Assembly: GCF_004135735.1 (NCBI RefSeq)
Contig: NZ_CP012670.1
Location: forward strand, 4,609,501-4,673,500
From: Sorangium cellulosum
Lineage (GTDB): Bacteria; Myxococcota_A; Polyangia; Polyangiales; Polyangiaceae
Direction: 5' to 3'
DNA: 64,000 nucleotides
Positions 53,508 to 64,000 of this stretch are shown in pieces. Every line of letters starts with the position of its first letter. Positions within the stretch are counted from its first letter, which is position 1. The position numbers and the translations under genes were made by a program. The notes under the pieces are model-generated. The model was given only the letters and a program-made list of their open reading frames with translations. It was not told the DNA's origin and made no database searches.

Positions 53508-55526
53508 ATGTGCGGTATCGCCGGCCTGATCAACCTGCGCACCGACGCGCCGATCCCCGACCGCGAGCTGGCCCTCAGGATGGCCCGGGCGCTCCGCCAC
53601 CGCGGCCCTGACGGCTTCGGCATCTACCGCGATCGCCACGTGGCGCTGGCGCACGCCCGGCTGTCGATCATCGACCTCGACGGCGGCTGGCAGCCGATGG
53701 CCAACGCCGAGGAGACGCTCTGGGTCTGCTTCAACGGCGAGATCTTCAACTACATCGAGCTCCGCGAGGAGCTCGCGGCGAAGGGGCACCGCTTCCGGAC
53801 GAAGAGCGACACCGAGGTGCTGATCCACGCCTACGCCGAGCACGGCGAGGCCATGGTCGATCGGCTGAACGGCCAGTGGGCGTTCGTCCTCTGGGACGCC
53901 CGGCGGCGGCGCGCGCTCTTCGCGCGCGACCGCGTCGGCATCAACCCGCTCTTCTGGGCCACCCACGGCGGCGTCCTCCGGTTCGCCAGCGAGGTGAAGT
54001 CGCTCTTCCAGGACCCGGCGGTGCCACGCGCGATCTCGCGCGAGGGCCTCGACGAGGCGCTGACGTTCTGGGCGCCCGTCGCCCCGCGGACGCCCTACGA
54101 GGGCGTCCACCAGATCCCGCCGGGCGCCATCGCGACGCTCGAGCTGGATCGCGACGCCGCGCCGCGCGTCTCGGTCCGCTTCCGCCCCGAGTTCCCCGTC
54201 GAGCGCGCGCCGCGCGGCGACGAGGCGCCGCTCGTCTCCCGCGTGCGCGAGGCGATCCACGGCGGCGCCACGATCCGGCTGCGCGCGGACGTCCCCGTCG
54301 GCAGCTACCTGAGCGGCGGGCTCGACTCCACCATCGTCGCGGCGCTCATCGCCTCGAACCGCGAGGTGCCGCTGCGCACGTTCTCGGTCGAGTTCACGGA
54401 GCGCGAGTTCGACGAGGCCGAGCACCAGCGCGCCGCGGTGGCGCACCTCGGCACGTCGCACGCTTCGATCCAGTGCGGGGACGCCGAGATCGCCCGCGTG
54501 TTCCCCGATGTCGTCTACCACGCCGAGGCCCCGCTCCTGCGCACCGCCCCGGCGCCGCTCTTCATCCTGGCGAACCTCGTCCGGCAGAGCGGCTACCGCG
54601 TGGTGCTGACGGGAGAGGGCGCCGACGAGCTCTTCGCGGGCTACGACATCTTCCGCGAGGACCGGGTCCGCCGCTTCTGGGCGCGCCACCCGGACAGCAA
54701 GCTCCGTCCGCAGCTCCTCCTCCGGCTCTACCCCTACCTGCAGCGATCGCCGGTCGCGCAGGTCGCGATGGCGAAGGCGTTCTTCGGCCGGAACCTGACG
54801 CAGACAGACGACCCGTTCTACTCTCACCGCCCGCGGTGGGACGCGACGAGCCGCATCAAGCTGATGCTCGATCCCGCGATGCGCGAGGGCGTCGGCGCGA
54901 CGGCGGCGACCGAACGCCTGGCGGCGCAGCTCCCCGGCGACTTCATGCGCTGGACGCCGCTCGCGCGCGCCCAGTACCTGGAGATCACGACGCTGCTCTC
55001 CGGTTACCTGCTGTCCTCGCAGGGCGAGCGCATGATGATGGCGAACTCGGTCGAGGGGCGCTTCCCGTTCCTCGATCCCGACGTGATGGACGTGGCGGAC
55101 GCGCTGCCGGACGCGCTGAAGCTCCGCGCGCTCGACGAGAAGCACGTGCTGAAGCGCGCGATGGGCGATCTCCTGCCGAGAGGCGTGCTGGAGCGGAAGA
55201 AGCAGCCGTACCGCGCTCCCGTGGTCCAGCCGTTCTTCGGGGCCGGGACGCCGGACTACGTGGAGGCGTGCCTGTCCGCCGAGGCCGTCAAGGACGCGGG
55301 CATCTGGCAGGCGCAGGCCGTCGCGTCGCTCGTCGCGAAGTGCCGGAGGACCGGCGGCAAGTCGATGAGCAACACCGACGACATGGCCTTCTGCGCCATC
55401 CTCTCCACGCAGCTCATGGCGCGCGACCTCATCCAGGGCGCGCGGGTCGCCTCGGCGGGCGATGACACGTCGGGCCGCCTGGGCGTCGACGTCGATCGGG
55501 CGCGCGACGCGGGTCGCTCTCCCTAG
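53508..55526 (+). CDS. Asparagine synthase-like glutamine amidotransferase
   Basis: 672 aa. N-terminal Ntn-glutaminase with catalytic Cys2 (MCGIAGLI), RGPDG, and LSIIDL; C-terminal AsnB synthetase domain with PP-loop SGGLDST (about 268-274) and GEGADELFAGYD. It generates ammonia from Gln and amidates an adenylated carboxylate. Clustered AsnB proteins often amidate something other than Asp, such as a carrier-bound or sugar acid. A 2-bp gap follows the ligase stop, so translation is coupled. The last 25 residues are an acidic/Arg tail. Confidence 0.9.
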   Translation: MCGIAGLINLRTDAPIPDRELALRMARALRHRGPDGFGIYRDRHVALAHARLSIIDLDGGWQPMANAEETLWVCFNGEIFNYIELREELAAKGHRFRTKSDTEVLIHAYAEHGEAMVDRLNGQWAFVLWDARRRRALFARDRVGINPLFWATHGGVLRFASEVKSLFQDPAVPRAISREGLDEALTFWAPVAPRTPYEGVHQIPPGAIATLELDRDAAPRVSVRFRPEFPVERAPRGDEAPLVSRVREAIHGGATIRLRADVPVGSYLSGGLDSTIVAALIASNREVPLRTFSVEFTEREFDEAEHQRAAVAHLGTSHASIQCGDAEIARVFPDVVYHAEAPLLRTAPAPLFILANLVRQSGYRVVLTGEGADELFAGYDIFREDRVRRFWARHPDSKLRPQLLLRLYPYLQRSPVAQVAMAKAFFGRNLTQTDDPFYSHRPRWDATSRIKLMLDPAMREGVGATAATERLAAQLPGDFMRWTPLARAQYLEITTLLSGYLLSSQGERMMMANSVEGRFPFLDPDVMDVADALPDALKLRALDEKHVLKRAMGDLLPRGVLERKKQPYRAPVVQPFFGAGTPDYVEACLSAEAVKDAGIWQAQAVASLVAKCRRTGGKSMSNTDDMAFCAILSTQLMARDLIQGARVASAGDDTSGRLGVDVDRARDAGRSP

Positions 55527-55559
55527 GCTCGGGCCGCTCTCGACGCCGCCGGGCAGAGC

Positions 55560-56795
55560 CTACTCAGGACGGCGGAGCTTGAGCACCGCGCCGTCGGGGG
55601 TCGCGTTCACCCAGTACACGAAGTCGCCGTGGAGCACGATCCCGCGAGGGACGCCTCCCCTGTACAGCGTTTCCTGGTTCCCGCTGCCATCCTTGCGCTT
55701 CCGCCAGACGCGGGCAGCCCCCTGGTCGGTCCAGTAGACGTAAGAATCCTCATCGTCCACGGCGATGCTGTTGGGCAGCTGGTTCCGCACGTCGTCCTCC
55801 CCGGAGGGTACCCAGACGGGCTTCGGCGCCTGCCGACCGTCCTTCGGCGCCCTCATCACGGCGCTCGCGTTCGTGCTGGAGTTGTTGACCCAGTAGACGT
55901 GGTCACGATCCACGGCGACGGCGTACGGGAAGGACTGATCATTGGCCACCCGGGTCGTCGGGCCGCCGTCCCGCCGCGATGTCCTGTTCACCCCGCCGCG
56001 CTCGCGGCGATCGACCCAGTACACGTGGCCTTCGTCGAGCGCGAGGAGGTGCGGCGACGTCATGTCATCCCTGCGGAAGCGTGCGTCCGCCTCGCCGTCG
56101 GGCATGCGGATCCGGCCGATGAGGCTCCCGTTCCCCGGCGTGCCGATCGAGCCCGCGCGCTGCGCCCAGAACACGTCCGCCTCATCGGCGACCACGCCGA
56201 GGGTCACGTAATCCGAGTCCACGACCCACCTCGGCTCCTCCTTCCCCTCGTGGTCCACCTTCATGACGCGCTTCGCGTTGAGGTTGGACCAGAAGACGCC
56301 GTGCGCGTTGACGGCGATCCCGTACGGAGCGTTCTGCCCGGCGGCGAGGCGCGTGATCGGCCCGCCGTGGATCGACACCTTGAGCACGCTGCCAGCCGCG
56401 TCATCGCCGGCCGTCCAGTAGACCTCGTCCTGGTAGATGGCGAGGAACGCCGCGTCGCTGTACCCGCGCGCGATCTCCGTGACCCCGCTGCAGCCGTCGG
56501 CGCTGCAGGACCCACCCGCGAGGCACACCGCGCCGCAGGCGCCGCAGTTTTGCGGGTCGGAGGTCACGTCCACCTCGCAGCCGGCGGGGTTTCCGTCGCA
56601 GTCCCTCCAGCCAGCCGGGCACGGCTCGGCCCCGCCCGTCGAGCTCGCGCCGCCCCCACCGGTCGCGCTCGCGCCACCCCCACCGGCTGAGCTCGCGTCG
56701 CCCGTACCGACATCGAAGTCCCCGAGCAGGCTGGTGCATGCGGCGACGGCGGTCGCGAGGCCGAGCATCCAACCGACTCTGAACACCTGGCGCAT
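55560..56795 (-). CDS. Lipoprotein with NHL/YWTD-like beta-propeller
   Basis: 411 aa. Lipobox AVAAC (Cys at 20), Gly/Ser spacer, a Cys-rich segment (CPAGWRDCDGNPAGCEV, CGACGAVC; typical of myxobacterial MYXO-CTERM-like or DUF4215-type surface proteins), then a six-blade beta-propeller from repeats such as DEVYWTAGDDAAGSV, GVFWSNLNAKRVMKV, HVYWVDRRERGG, HVYWVNNSST and YVYWTDQGAARVW. The YWxD repeats suggest a surface-binding protein. Start ATG overlaps the upstream gene's TGA by one base. Confidence 0.8.
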   Translation of the reverse strand: MRQVFRVGWMLGLATAVAACTSLLGDFDVGTGDASSAGGGGASATGGGGASSTGGAEPCPAGWRDCDGNPAGCEVDVTSDPQNCGACGAVCLAGGSCSADGCSGVTEIARGYSDAAFLAIYQDEVYWTAGDDAAGSVLKVSIHGGPITRLAAGQNAPYGIAVNAHGVFWSNLNAKRVMKVDHEGKEEPRWVVDSDYVTLGVVADEADVFWAQRAGSIGTPGNGSLIGRIRMPDGEADARFRRDDMTSPHLLALDEGHVYWVDRRERGGVNRTSRRDGGPTTRVANDQSFPYAVAVDRDHVYWVNNSSTNASAVMRAPKDGRQAPKPVWVPSGEDDVRNQLPNSIAVDDEDSYVYWTDQGAARVWRKRKDGSGNQETLYRGGVPRGIVLHGDFVYWVNATPDGAVLKLRRPE

Positions 56796-57820
56796 CAGAA
56801 CCTCCCCTCCGCCCCTGCGAAGCCGAGGCCGATCACGGGCGAGACCGACAGGCCCGCGCGCTGCGGCGACCTCGGCGCCGTGAGGATGAGGAACACGCCC
56901 GCGCCGACGCCCACGGCGCCGATGGCGAACCCGAGCGTCGAGAGGGTGCCCATCGCGTGATAGCTGTCGACGTCGTCCGCGAGCGACGGGTCGCACCGGC
57001 CGCGGGGGCAGCGCTCCGAGAGGTCACCGTGCTTGCTGACCGCGAGCGCGCCCGCCACCGCACCGGCCCCGAGGCCGATCCCGCCGAGCCCGAGCGCGAC
57101 GATCCCGAGCGTCGTGCGGCCTCCGCTGGACGCGACCGGGCCCCTGTCCGGCGCCGAAGCCGCGCTCCGAGGGGGCGGCGCGGCGGCGCGCGGCGGCGCG
57201 GCGGCGAGCGGCGGCGCGAGCGGCCTGAGCGTCAGCGCGACGGTCTCGGTGGCGCCCTCCGAGAGCGTCACCTTCACCTCGACCGGGGAGAACCCCGCGG
57301 CCGTCGCGCGGACGGTGTGCTCGCCCGGATCCACCGGCCGCTTCACCCCGATCGCGGCGCGCGGCACGGGCTCGCCGTCGATCGTGACGTCGGCGGCGTC
57401 CGAGCCACTCACCTGAATGAGCACCTGCGGGATCCGTGGCGCGAGCGCGTCGAGCTCCCGCTGAGCGGCCTTGATCGCCTCGAAGAACGGCTCGGGCGAT
57501 CCCTCCGGTGCCCCCTCGCGGAGGATGCGGCTGTACGATTCCTGCGCCGCGATCCACTGGCCCAGGCCCACCTGGGCCCGAGCGACGCCGAGCAGCAGCG
57601 TGGGCGCGTGGATGATGGCATCGGCGCGGCCGAATCGATCGAGCGCGGCGGAGAAATCCTTCCGATCAAGGGCCTCCTGGCCCTCCACGGCGAGCGACCG
57701 AGCCGTCGCGCGGTCGGCGTCGGAGACCTGCGCCGGGGCATCGGAGCCCTGCGCCAGGGCGAGGGCGGGCGCGCAGGTGAGCGCGAGCAGCAAGGAAGCC
57801 ATTCCGAGTCGACGAGCCAT
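56795..57820 (-). CDS. TPR/PEGA secreted protein
   Basis: 341 aa. Signal peptide (MARRLGMASLLLALTCAPA), TPR-like helices (about 40-110), a PEGA domain (about 140-205; VTIDGEPVPRAAIG, VDPGEHTVRATAAGFSP), a Pro/Ala linker and two Gly-rich transmembrane helices around a short Cys pair (CPRGRC). Same architecture as the gene at 12832, suggesting a paralogous family. ATG at 57820 gives a clean signal peptide. Confidence 0.75.
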   Translation of the reverse strand: MARRLGMASLLLALTCAPALALAQGSDAPAQVSDADRATARSLAVEGQEALDRKDFSAALDRFGRADAIIHAPTLLLGVARAQVGLGQWIAAQESYSRILREGAPEGSPEPFFEAIKAAQRELDALAPRIPQVLIQVSGSDAADVTIDGEPVPRAAIGVKRPVDPGEHTVRATAAGFSPVEVKVTLSEGATETVALTLRPLAPPLAAAPPRAAAPPPRSAASAPDRGPVASSGGRTTLGIVALGLGGIGLGAGAVAGALAVSKHGDLSERCPRGRCDPSLADDVDSYHAMGTLSTLGFAIGAVGVGAGVFLILTAPRSPQRAGLSVSPVIGLGFAGAEGRF

Positions 57821-57856
57821 ACGAGCGAGATCAGTGCGGAGCACAACGGGTGAACG

Positions 57857-59443
<1,587 letters not shown>

Positions 59444-59577
59444 GCAGCCTCCCAGACCTCCGGAATACCACAGGGAGCCGCTCAGGGTCACGTTTGCGCC
59501 GTGCGAAAGTGAACTGTCGATCCGCGCGATCGTGGGCTGCGTCGCGGCGTGGGAGGATCGACGCAGCGCACGAACGG

Positions 59578-60957
59578 CTAGCGAGAGCCCGAGCTCGCGG
59601 CGGCCTTCGGCGGCGCTCCTCGCGCGTCGGAGCGGGCCGGACGCGGGCCTCCTTCACCGGCGCCGAATGGCATACCCGTGGTCTGCGCGAGCTGCTTGCC
59701 CCGCGGATCCTCCGGGAAGGCCTCGACGAACTTGCGCACGTGGTGCCGCGACTCCTCGGTGACGCCCGCGCGGAACGTCAGGAGCGCGAGGTTGTAGCGC
59801 GCCTCGGCGCTCCGCGGATCGGCCTTCAGGGCCGCGAGGTAGCCCTGGCGCGCGCCGTTGTAGTCGCCGCGCTGATCGGCGATCAGCGCGAGGTTGTAGA
59901 GCACCTCGGCGTCGGAGGGAGCCTGCGTGGCGAGCGGCGTGAGGCGCGCCGTCGCTCCGTCGAGATCCCCGGCGAGGATCGCGAGCGCGCCCGCGAGGAG
60001 CTGCGCCTCCCGGCCGGCGCCGGCCGCGATCGCGCGCTCGACCTCCTCCCTGGCCTCCGGGAGGCGGCCCGCGCGCTCGTGCGCGAGCGCGAGCGCGTAG
60101 CGGAGCCGCGCCGGATCGCCCCCCTGCTCCAGCGCGGCGCGCGCCTCGGCCTCGGCCCGCTCCGGGCGGCCCGCCACGGCGAGCGCCTCGGCCAGCGTGG
60201 CCGCCGTGCCCACCTGGTCCGGGCATCGCGCGCGCGCCGCCTCCGCGTCGCGGAGGGCGGCGGCGGCGTTGCGGGCGCGCAGCCTCGCCTCGGCGCGCAG
60301 CGCGAGGCAGGCGCACGTGGCCGGCGCGGCGGGCGCGGAGGCGGGCGCGGCGCTCGGGTGCATCCTCAGGCAGCGCGCGGCGACGGCCTCGATCCCGTCG
60401 TGCTCGCGCTCGTCGAGGAGCGGCGCCGTGAGCTCGTCGAGGGCGCGCAGGTGCGCGCCGTCGCGGCGCAGCGCCGCCCACCACATCTTCTCGTGCGAGC
60501 CGAGCAGGGGCGCCGCCCCGAGCAGCTGGACGGCGCCGAGGCCGATCACGGCGATCGCCGCGCCCATCCGCCTGTGCTTGAAGGTCGAGCCGAGCCAGCG
60601 CTCCGCCGCGGCCGCGGCGAGCGTCGAGAGCGCCGCCCACAGCGGCACGGCGACGAGCACCACCCCCTGCGCGAGCGGCGCGCGGGGGCCGCGGTAGTGG
60701 AGCGCCGCCGCGGTCGCCGCGGCGACCGCGAGCCACATCAGCGCCGCCCCGCTCCGGGCGAGCCGCGCCTCGGTCCGCGCAGCGAACCACGTCGGCACAC
60801 CGAGCACCACGATGAGCGCGCCCGCGGACAGCGCCGCCGACAGCGCGAGCGCGCGCGGCGGCAACGGCTCGGGTGAGAGCCGCATGGGAGCGACCGTGAG
60901 GACCAGGAGGTGCACCGTGCGGATCAGGTGCAGCGCGAGCTCAGCAGGCCAGGCCAC
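59578..60957 (-). CDS. TPR-repeat membrane protein
   Basis: 459 aa. Four or so N-terminal transmembrane helices (about 8-165) followed by TPR repeats (about 230-425; EVLYNLALIADQRGDYNGARQGYLAALKADPRSAEARYNLALLTFRAG). It presumably scaffolds a protein complex at the membrane. GTG at 60957. Followed by a gap and then the M16 pair, all on the minus strand. Confidence 0.7.
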   Translation of the reverse strand: MAWPAELALHLIRTVHLLVLTVAPMRLSPEPLPPRALALSAALSAGALIVVLGVPTWFAARTEARLARSGAALMWLAVAAATAAALHYRGPRAPLAQGVVLVAVPLWAALSTLAAAAAERWLGSTFKHRRMGAAIAVIGLGAVQLLGAAPLLGSHEKMWWAALRRDGAHLRALDELTAPLLDEREHDGIEAVAARCLRMHPSAAPASAPAAPATCACLALRAEARLRARNAAAALRDAEAARARCPDQVGTAATLAEALAVAGRPERAEAEARAALEQGGDPARLRYALALAHERAGRLPEAREEVERAIAAGAGREAQLLAGALAILAGDLDGATARLTPLATQAPSDAEVLYNLALIADQRGDYNGARQGYLAALKADPRSAEARYNLALLTFRAGVTEESRHHVRKFVEAFPEDPRGKQLAQTTGMPFGAGEGGPRPARSDARGAPPKAAASSGSR

Positions 60958-61111
60958 GGGGTGACCTTAGCCCAGCGCGGATCGGGGACCAAACGGCGGC
61001 GGCCGGACGGCGCCGGGGATCCTCGGGCAGCGCGCGAGCCCTGCCCCGACCTCGCGAAGGAGCAGCGCCGTCGACGCCGCGCCGCGACCGCGGCCCCGGC
61101 GGCGGTGACGG

Positions 61112-62476
61112 CTACTCCAGGTCGTACGGCTCGACCTGCACGTCCGAGAGCCGCGGGATCGCCGAGGCGATCGCCTCGCCGATCTCCGCGTGGGTCCCGA
61201 CGACGCCGACCACGAGGTCGTCCTCCGGGATCCTGCGCCGCACGGCGGCATTCGCCTCCTCGACCGTGACCGCCTCGACGCGCTGCACGTACGTCTCGTG
61301 GTACCCCTCGGGCAGGTCGTACAGCATCTCCTCGAGCTTCTGGTGGACGCGCTTCCTCGCGGTGTCGATCTCGAACGCGTGGGAGCGGACGAGGTACCGC
61401 TTCACGAACGTGAGCTCGTCCTCGGTGATCCCGTCGCGCCGCAGCGCCGCGAGCAGATCGAGCTCCAGGGAGAGGCACGCGGCGGCGTCCTGCGCCGCGG
61501 GGGCGGTCCACATGGTGAAGGCGTCGCGGTGCCGATCGAAGCCCGCGCGCGACGACGCGCCGTACGACCAGCCCCGCTTCGCGCGCACCTCTTGCATGAG
61601 CCGCGACGAGAAGGTGCCGCCGAAGGCCGTGTTCGCGACCACGAGCGCGATGTGATCGGGATCGTGCGCGTCGGTGCCGAGGCCCCCGATGACCATCTGG
61701 GTCTGCGTCCGCTCGGGCTTGTCGACGAAGACGAGCCGCCGCCCCGGCCTCGCGGCGGGGTCCGGCACCGGGTCGGCGATCGCCTCCCCCTCGGGCAGCC
61801 CGGACAGGAGGCGCTCCGCGATCGCGTGCGCCTCGCCGGGCTCGATGTCGCCCGAGATGGCCACGATCGCGTTGCGCCTGGTGTAGTGCCGCGCATAGAA
61901 GGCCGCGACGTCGTCCCGCGTGATCGCGCGCAGGGTCGGGATGGTGCCCGCGATGCGGCGGCCGTAGGGGTGCCCCGCGAACAGGGTCCGCCGGAATGCG
62001 CGGCTGCAGAGCGAGCGATCGCTGTCCCGCGCGTCGACGAGTTCGGCCTCGGCCTCGCGCAGGAGCCGGGCGAGCTCGGGCTCCGGGAACGTCGGGCGCG
62101 CGAGGAGCGTGGCCCCGAGGTCCACGAAGCGATCGAGCGAGCGCTTGATCACCTCGAAGTGCGCCGACGTCGCGCTCGTCGCCACGTCCGCGCCGAACTC
62201 GCCGCCGAGCGCGTCGATCGTCTCCTCGATCTCGTTCGCGCTGTACCCCTCGGCGCCGCGGCGGAGCATGCGCGCCGTGATCCTGGCGAGCCCCTCGCGC
62301 CCCGCCGGGTCGTGCGCCGACCCGGAGCGGAACGCGACCACGATGCTGACCAGGGGGAGCGCGTGGCTCGTCTCCACGAGCACCACCGGGCCGCGCGGCG
62401 TCACGCGCCCGCCCGGCGCTCCCCTGCCCTGCTCCTCCGCGCCCCAGGCGACGCCGCTCTTCACGCTCTGGCTCAC
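61112..62476 (-). CDS. M16 peptidase family, catalytically silent partner
   Basis: 454 aa. M16 fold throughout (AHDPAGREGLARITARML, FFGTFSSRLMQEVRAKRGWSYG-type motif TFSSRLMQEVRAKRGWSYG), but where active M16 enzymes have HxxEH this protein reads GLARITARM, so no zinc site. In bacteria and mitochondria an active and an inactive M16 subunit form a chamber; this is that partner. GTG at 62476 overlaps the active subunit stop (GTGA). Confidence 0.88.
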   Translation of the reverse strand: MSQSVKSGVAWGAEEQGRGAPGGRVTPRGPVVLVETSHALPLVSIVVAFRSGSAHDPAGREGLARITARMLRRGAEGYSANEIEETIDALGGEFGADVATSATSAHFEVIKRSLDRFVDLGATLLARPTFPEPELARLLREAEAELVDARDSDRSLCSRAFRRTLFAGHPYGRRIAGTIPTLRAITRDDVAAFYARHYTRRNAIVAISGDIEPGEAHAIAERLLSGLPEGEAIADPVPDPAARPGRRLVFVDKPERTQTQMVIGGLGTDAHDPDHIALVVANTAFGGTFSSRLMQEVRAKRGWSYGASSRAGFDRHRDAFTMWTAPAAQDAAACLSLELDLLAALRRDGITEDELTFVKRYLVRSHAFEIDTARKRVHQKLEEMLYDLPEGYHETYVQRVEAVTVEEANAAVRRRIPEDDLVVGVVGTHAEIGEAIASAIPRLSDVQVEPYDLE

Positions 62477-63948
62477 GATGCCTCCTCGCTGTCCGCGTCC
62501 GCCTCCGCCGCGTCGTCGCCCCCGTCCTCGGCGCTCGATCCGTCCGGGATCACGTGGATCACGGTCCGCGCCGAGCTCACGAGGTAGCGGCGCGAAACGC
62601 GCAGCAGATCCCCCACGGTCGCTCGCCGGTAGGCGGCGAGCCGCTCGAACAGGGCCGCGGGATCGCCGAGCACCGTCTCGTAGAAGCCGATCTGCTCGGC
62701 CTTGCCGGCGACGGTCTCGAGCCCTTGCAGGACCGAGAGCTCGATGCGCGCCTTCGCCCGGTCGAGCTCCGCCTCGGTCACGGGGGAGCGACGCACCTCC
62801 TCCAGGATCGGCTCGAGGGCCGCGAGCAGCGCGTCGCCCGTGTGCTCCCCGCGCGCCGAGAGGTAGATGTCGTACAGCGCGGGGTCGCGGAACGAGCCGA
62901 CCCAGCCGCGGATCTCGCTGGCGATCTCCTGCTCCTGCACGAGCGCGCGATGCACGCGCGACGACCGCCCGGAGAAGAGGATCTCGTTCAGCAGCACGAG
63001 GGGCGCGTGGTCGAAATCCCCGAGCGCCGGGGCGCGGTAGCCGATGGCGACCTTGTGCGTGGCGGTCGGCTTCACCACCTCGGCGCGGCGCTCCTCGGTC
63101 TGCGGCGGCTCGGGGCACACGTCCTCGACCGGGATCGTCGACGGCTCCTGCACGCCGTAGTGGTCCTGCACCGCCCGCAGCGCCCGATCGAGCGCGACGT
63201 CGCCCACGACGACGAGCGCCGCGTTGTTCGGGGCGTAGTACGTCCGGTAGAACTCGACGCAATCCTCGGTCGTGAAGCCCTTGATGTCCTCCATCCAGCC
63301 GATGGTCGGCCACCCGTACGCGTGCCTCCGGAACGCTTCCTTGTAGAGCAGCTCGCTGACCGATCCGTCGACGTCGTCATCGACCCGCTGTCGCCGCTCG
63401 TTGGCGACGACCTCCTTCTCGCTCGACACCTGGGGGTCGCGGAGGACGAGCCGCGCCATGCGCTCCGCCTCGAGCCGGACGGTGAGCTCGAGCGCGTCCT
63501 TCGGCAGGTTCGTGTGGTAGTAGGTCCAGTCGAGGAACGTCGCCGCGTTCGTCTCGGCGCCGGCCTCCTCGAGCATCCGGTCGAACGCGCCGTGGGGGAC
63601 GCTCTCCGTCTCGCCGAACATGAGGTGCTCGAACAGGTGGGCGATGCCGGTCTTGCCCACGCGCTCGTGGCGGGAGCCGACGCCGAACCACGTCTGCAGG
63701 CACACGACGGGCGCCGAGGGGTCGACGTGCACGAGCACCTTGAGCCCGTTGCCGAGGACGAAGCGCTCGACGCGCATGACGGGGCCGAACGAGATGCTGG
63801 CGTCGTGGCGCAGCCGGGCGAGCGGCGAGCGTCCTCGGTTCAGCTCGTCGAGCAACGCGGCGAGCGGATCGGTGCGGGGGAGCGCGTTGGCGGCTCCCGG
63901 GAGCGAGAAGGCGAGCGTCTCCTGCATGGCAGGGGCAGCCCATACCAC
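62473..63948 (-). CDS. M16 zinc metallopeptidase, active subunit
   Basis: 491 aa. Inverted zinc motif HLFEH (about 104-108) followed by the distal Glu in EKEVVANERRQR (about 180), the pitrilysin/PqqF/mitochondrial-processing-peptidase pattern. It likely degrades or trims peptides in cytoplasm or periplasm; no clear signal peptide is seen. GTG at 63948; ATG 63927 is a possible later start. Pairs with the zinc-less protein downstream. Confidence 0.92.
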   Translation of the reverse strand: MVWAAPAMQETLAFSLPGAANALPRTDPLAALLDELNRGRSPLARLRHDASISFGPVMRVERFVLGNGLKVLVHVDPSAPVVCLQTWFGVGSRHERVGKTGIAHLFEHLMFGETESVPHGAFDRMLEEAGAETNAATFLDWTYYHTNLPKDALELTVRLEAERMARLVLRDPQVSSEKEVVANERRQRVDDDVDGSVSELLYKEAFRRHAYGWPTIGWMEDIKGFTTEDCVEFYRTYYAPNNAALVVVGDVALDRALRAVQDHYGVQEPSTIPVEDVCPEPPQTEERRAEVVKPTATHKVAIGYRAPALGDFDHAPLVLLNEILFSGRSSRVHRALVQEQEIASEIRGWVGSFRDPALYDIYLSARGEHTGDALLAALEPILEEVRRSPVTEAELDRAKARIELSVLQGLETVAGKAEQIGFYETVLGDPAALFERLAAYRRATVGDLLRVSRRYLVSSARTVIHVIPDGSSAEDGGDDAAEADADSEEAS

Positions 63949-64000
63949 GCTCAGCGCCGCGGCGCTGCGTGGCAGAGGACGTCGCCCGGATCCCGCGTCG

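Overview
The window is 64 kb of very GC-rich DNA with strong third-position GC bias, so long meaningless open frames lie antisense to most genes. The gene content points to a large-genome myxobacterium of the Sorangium/Polyangiales type: many Ser/Thr kinases, FHA proteins, a PP2C phosphatase, an FHA-type sigma54 activator, SUMF1-like and TPR/PEGA proteins, and Ala/Pro-rich lipoproteins. This assignment is inference; there is no rRNA in the window. The only RNA gene found is a tRNA-Ile(CAT).

Layout. 0-6.2 kb: end of a zinc-ribbon coiled-coil gene, tRNA-Ile2, two tandem SUMF1-like membrane-anchored proteins, uvrA. 6.3-11.2 kb: a DksA-like factor with a good promoter, a NUDIX hydrolase, an unusual HTH-receiver regulator, an AMIN-type amidase lipoprotein, a YbjN-like protein. 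11.3-24 kb: mostly myxobacterial envelope and signalling genes (Ala/Pro repeat membrane protein, TPR/PEGA protein, FHA-sigma54 activator, barrel protein, PP2C phosphatase, FKBP, metalloprotease lipoprotein, kinase). At 14.2-15.0 kb lies an 0.8 kb gene-free patch with a decayed XRE regulator, 21-bp tandem repeats and a near-perfect 42-bp inverted repeat. 24.0-27.4 kb: pyruvate dehydrogenase E1alpha, E1beta and E2.

27.4-33.1 kb is the most interesting region: three consecutive minus-strand genes encoding a SIR2-TIR fusion, an NB-ARC NTPase without a sensor array, and a complete TIR-NB-ARC-TPR protein. All domain types belong to bacterial NLR/STAND and NAD-depleting immunity, and I propose the trio as a candidate defence system of unusual build.

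33.3-39.5 kb: a third SUMF1-like protein, a metallophosphoesterase, cspA with a long leader, an FHA protein fused to a CpaF-like domain that has lost its P-loop lysine, and peptide deformylase. 39.5-46.8 kb: a minus-strand run yceD-rpmF-fabH-fabD-fabG-acpP-fabF-nrdR-ribD (fatty-acid synthesis, L32, NrdR, riboflavin), lacking the usual plsX. 47.1-50.2 kb: a membrane protein, pyrR, pyrB. 50.3-55.5 kb: a co-directional set of NAD-synthase-like amidase/ligase, free-standing acyl carrier protein, AMP-dependent acyl ligase and AsnB-type amidotransferase, probably a small biosynthetic or envelope-modification cluster. 55.5-64 kb: lipoprotein, TPR/PEGA protein, kinase, TPR membrane protein, and an M16 peptidase pair in which one member has the zinc motif and the other does not.
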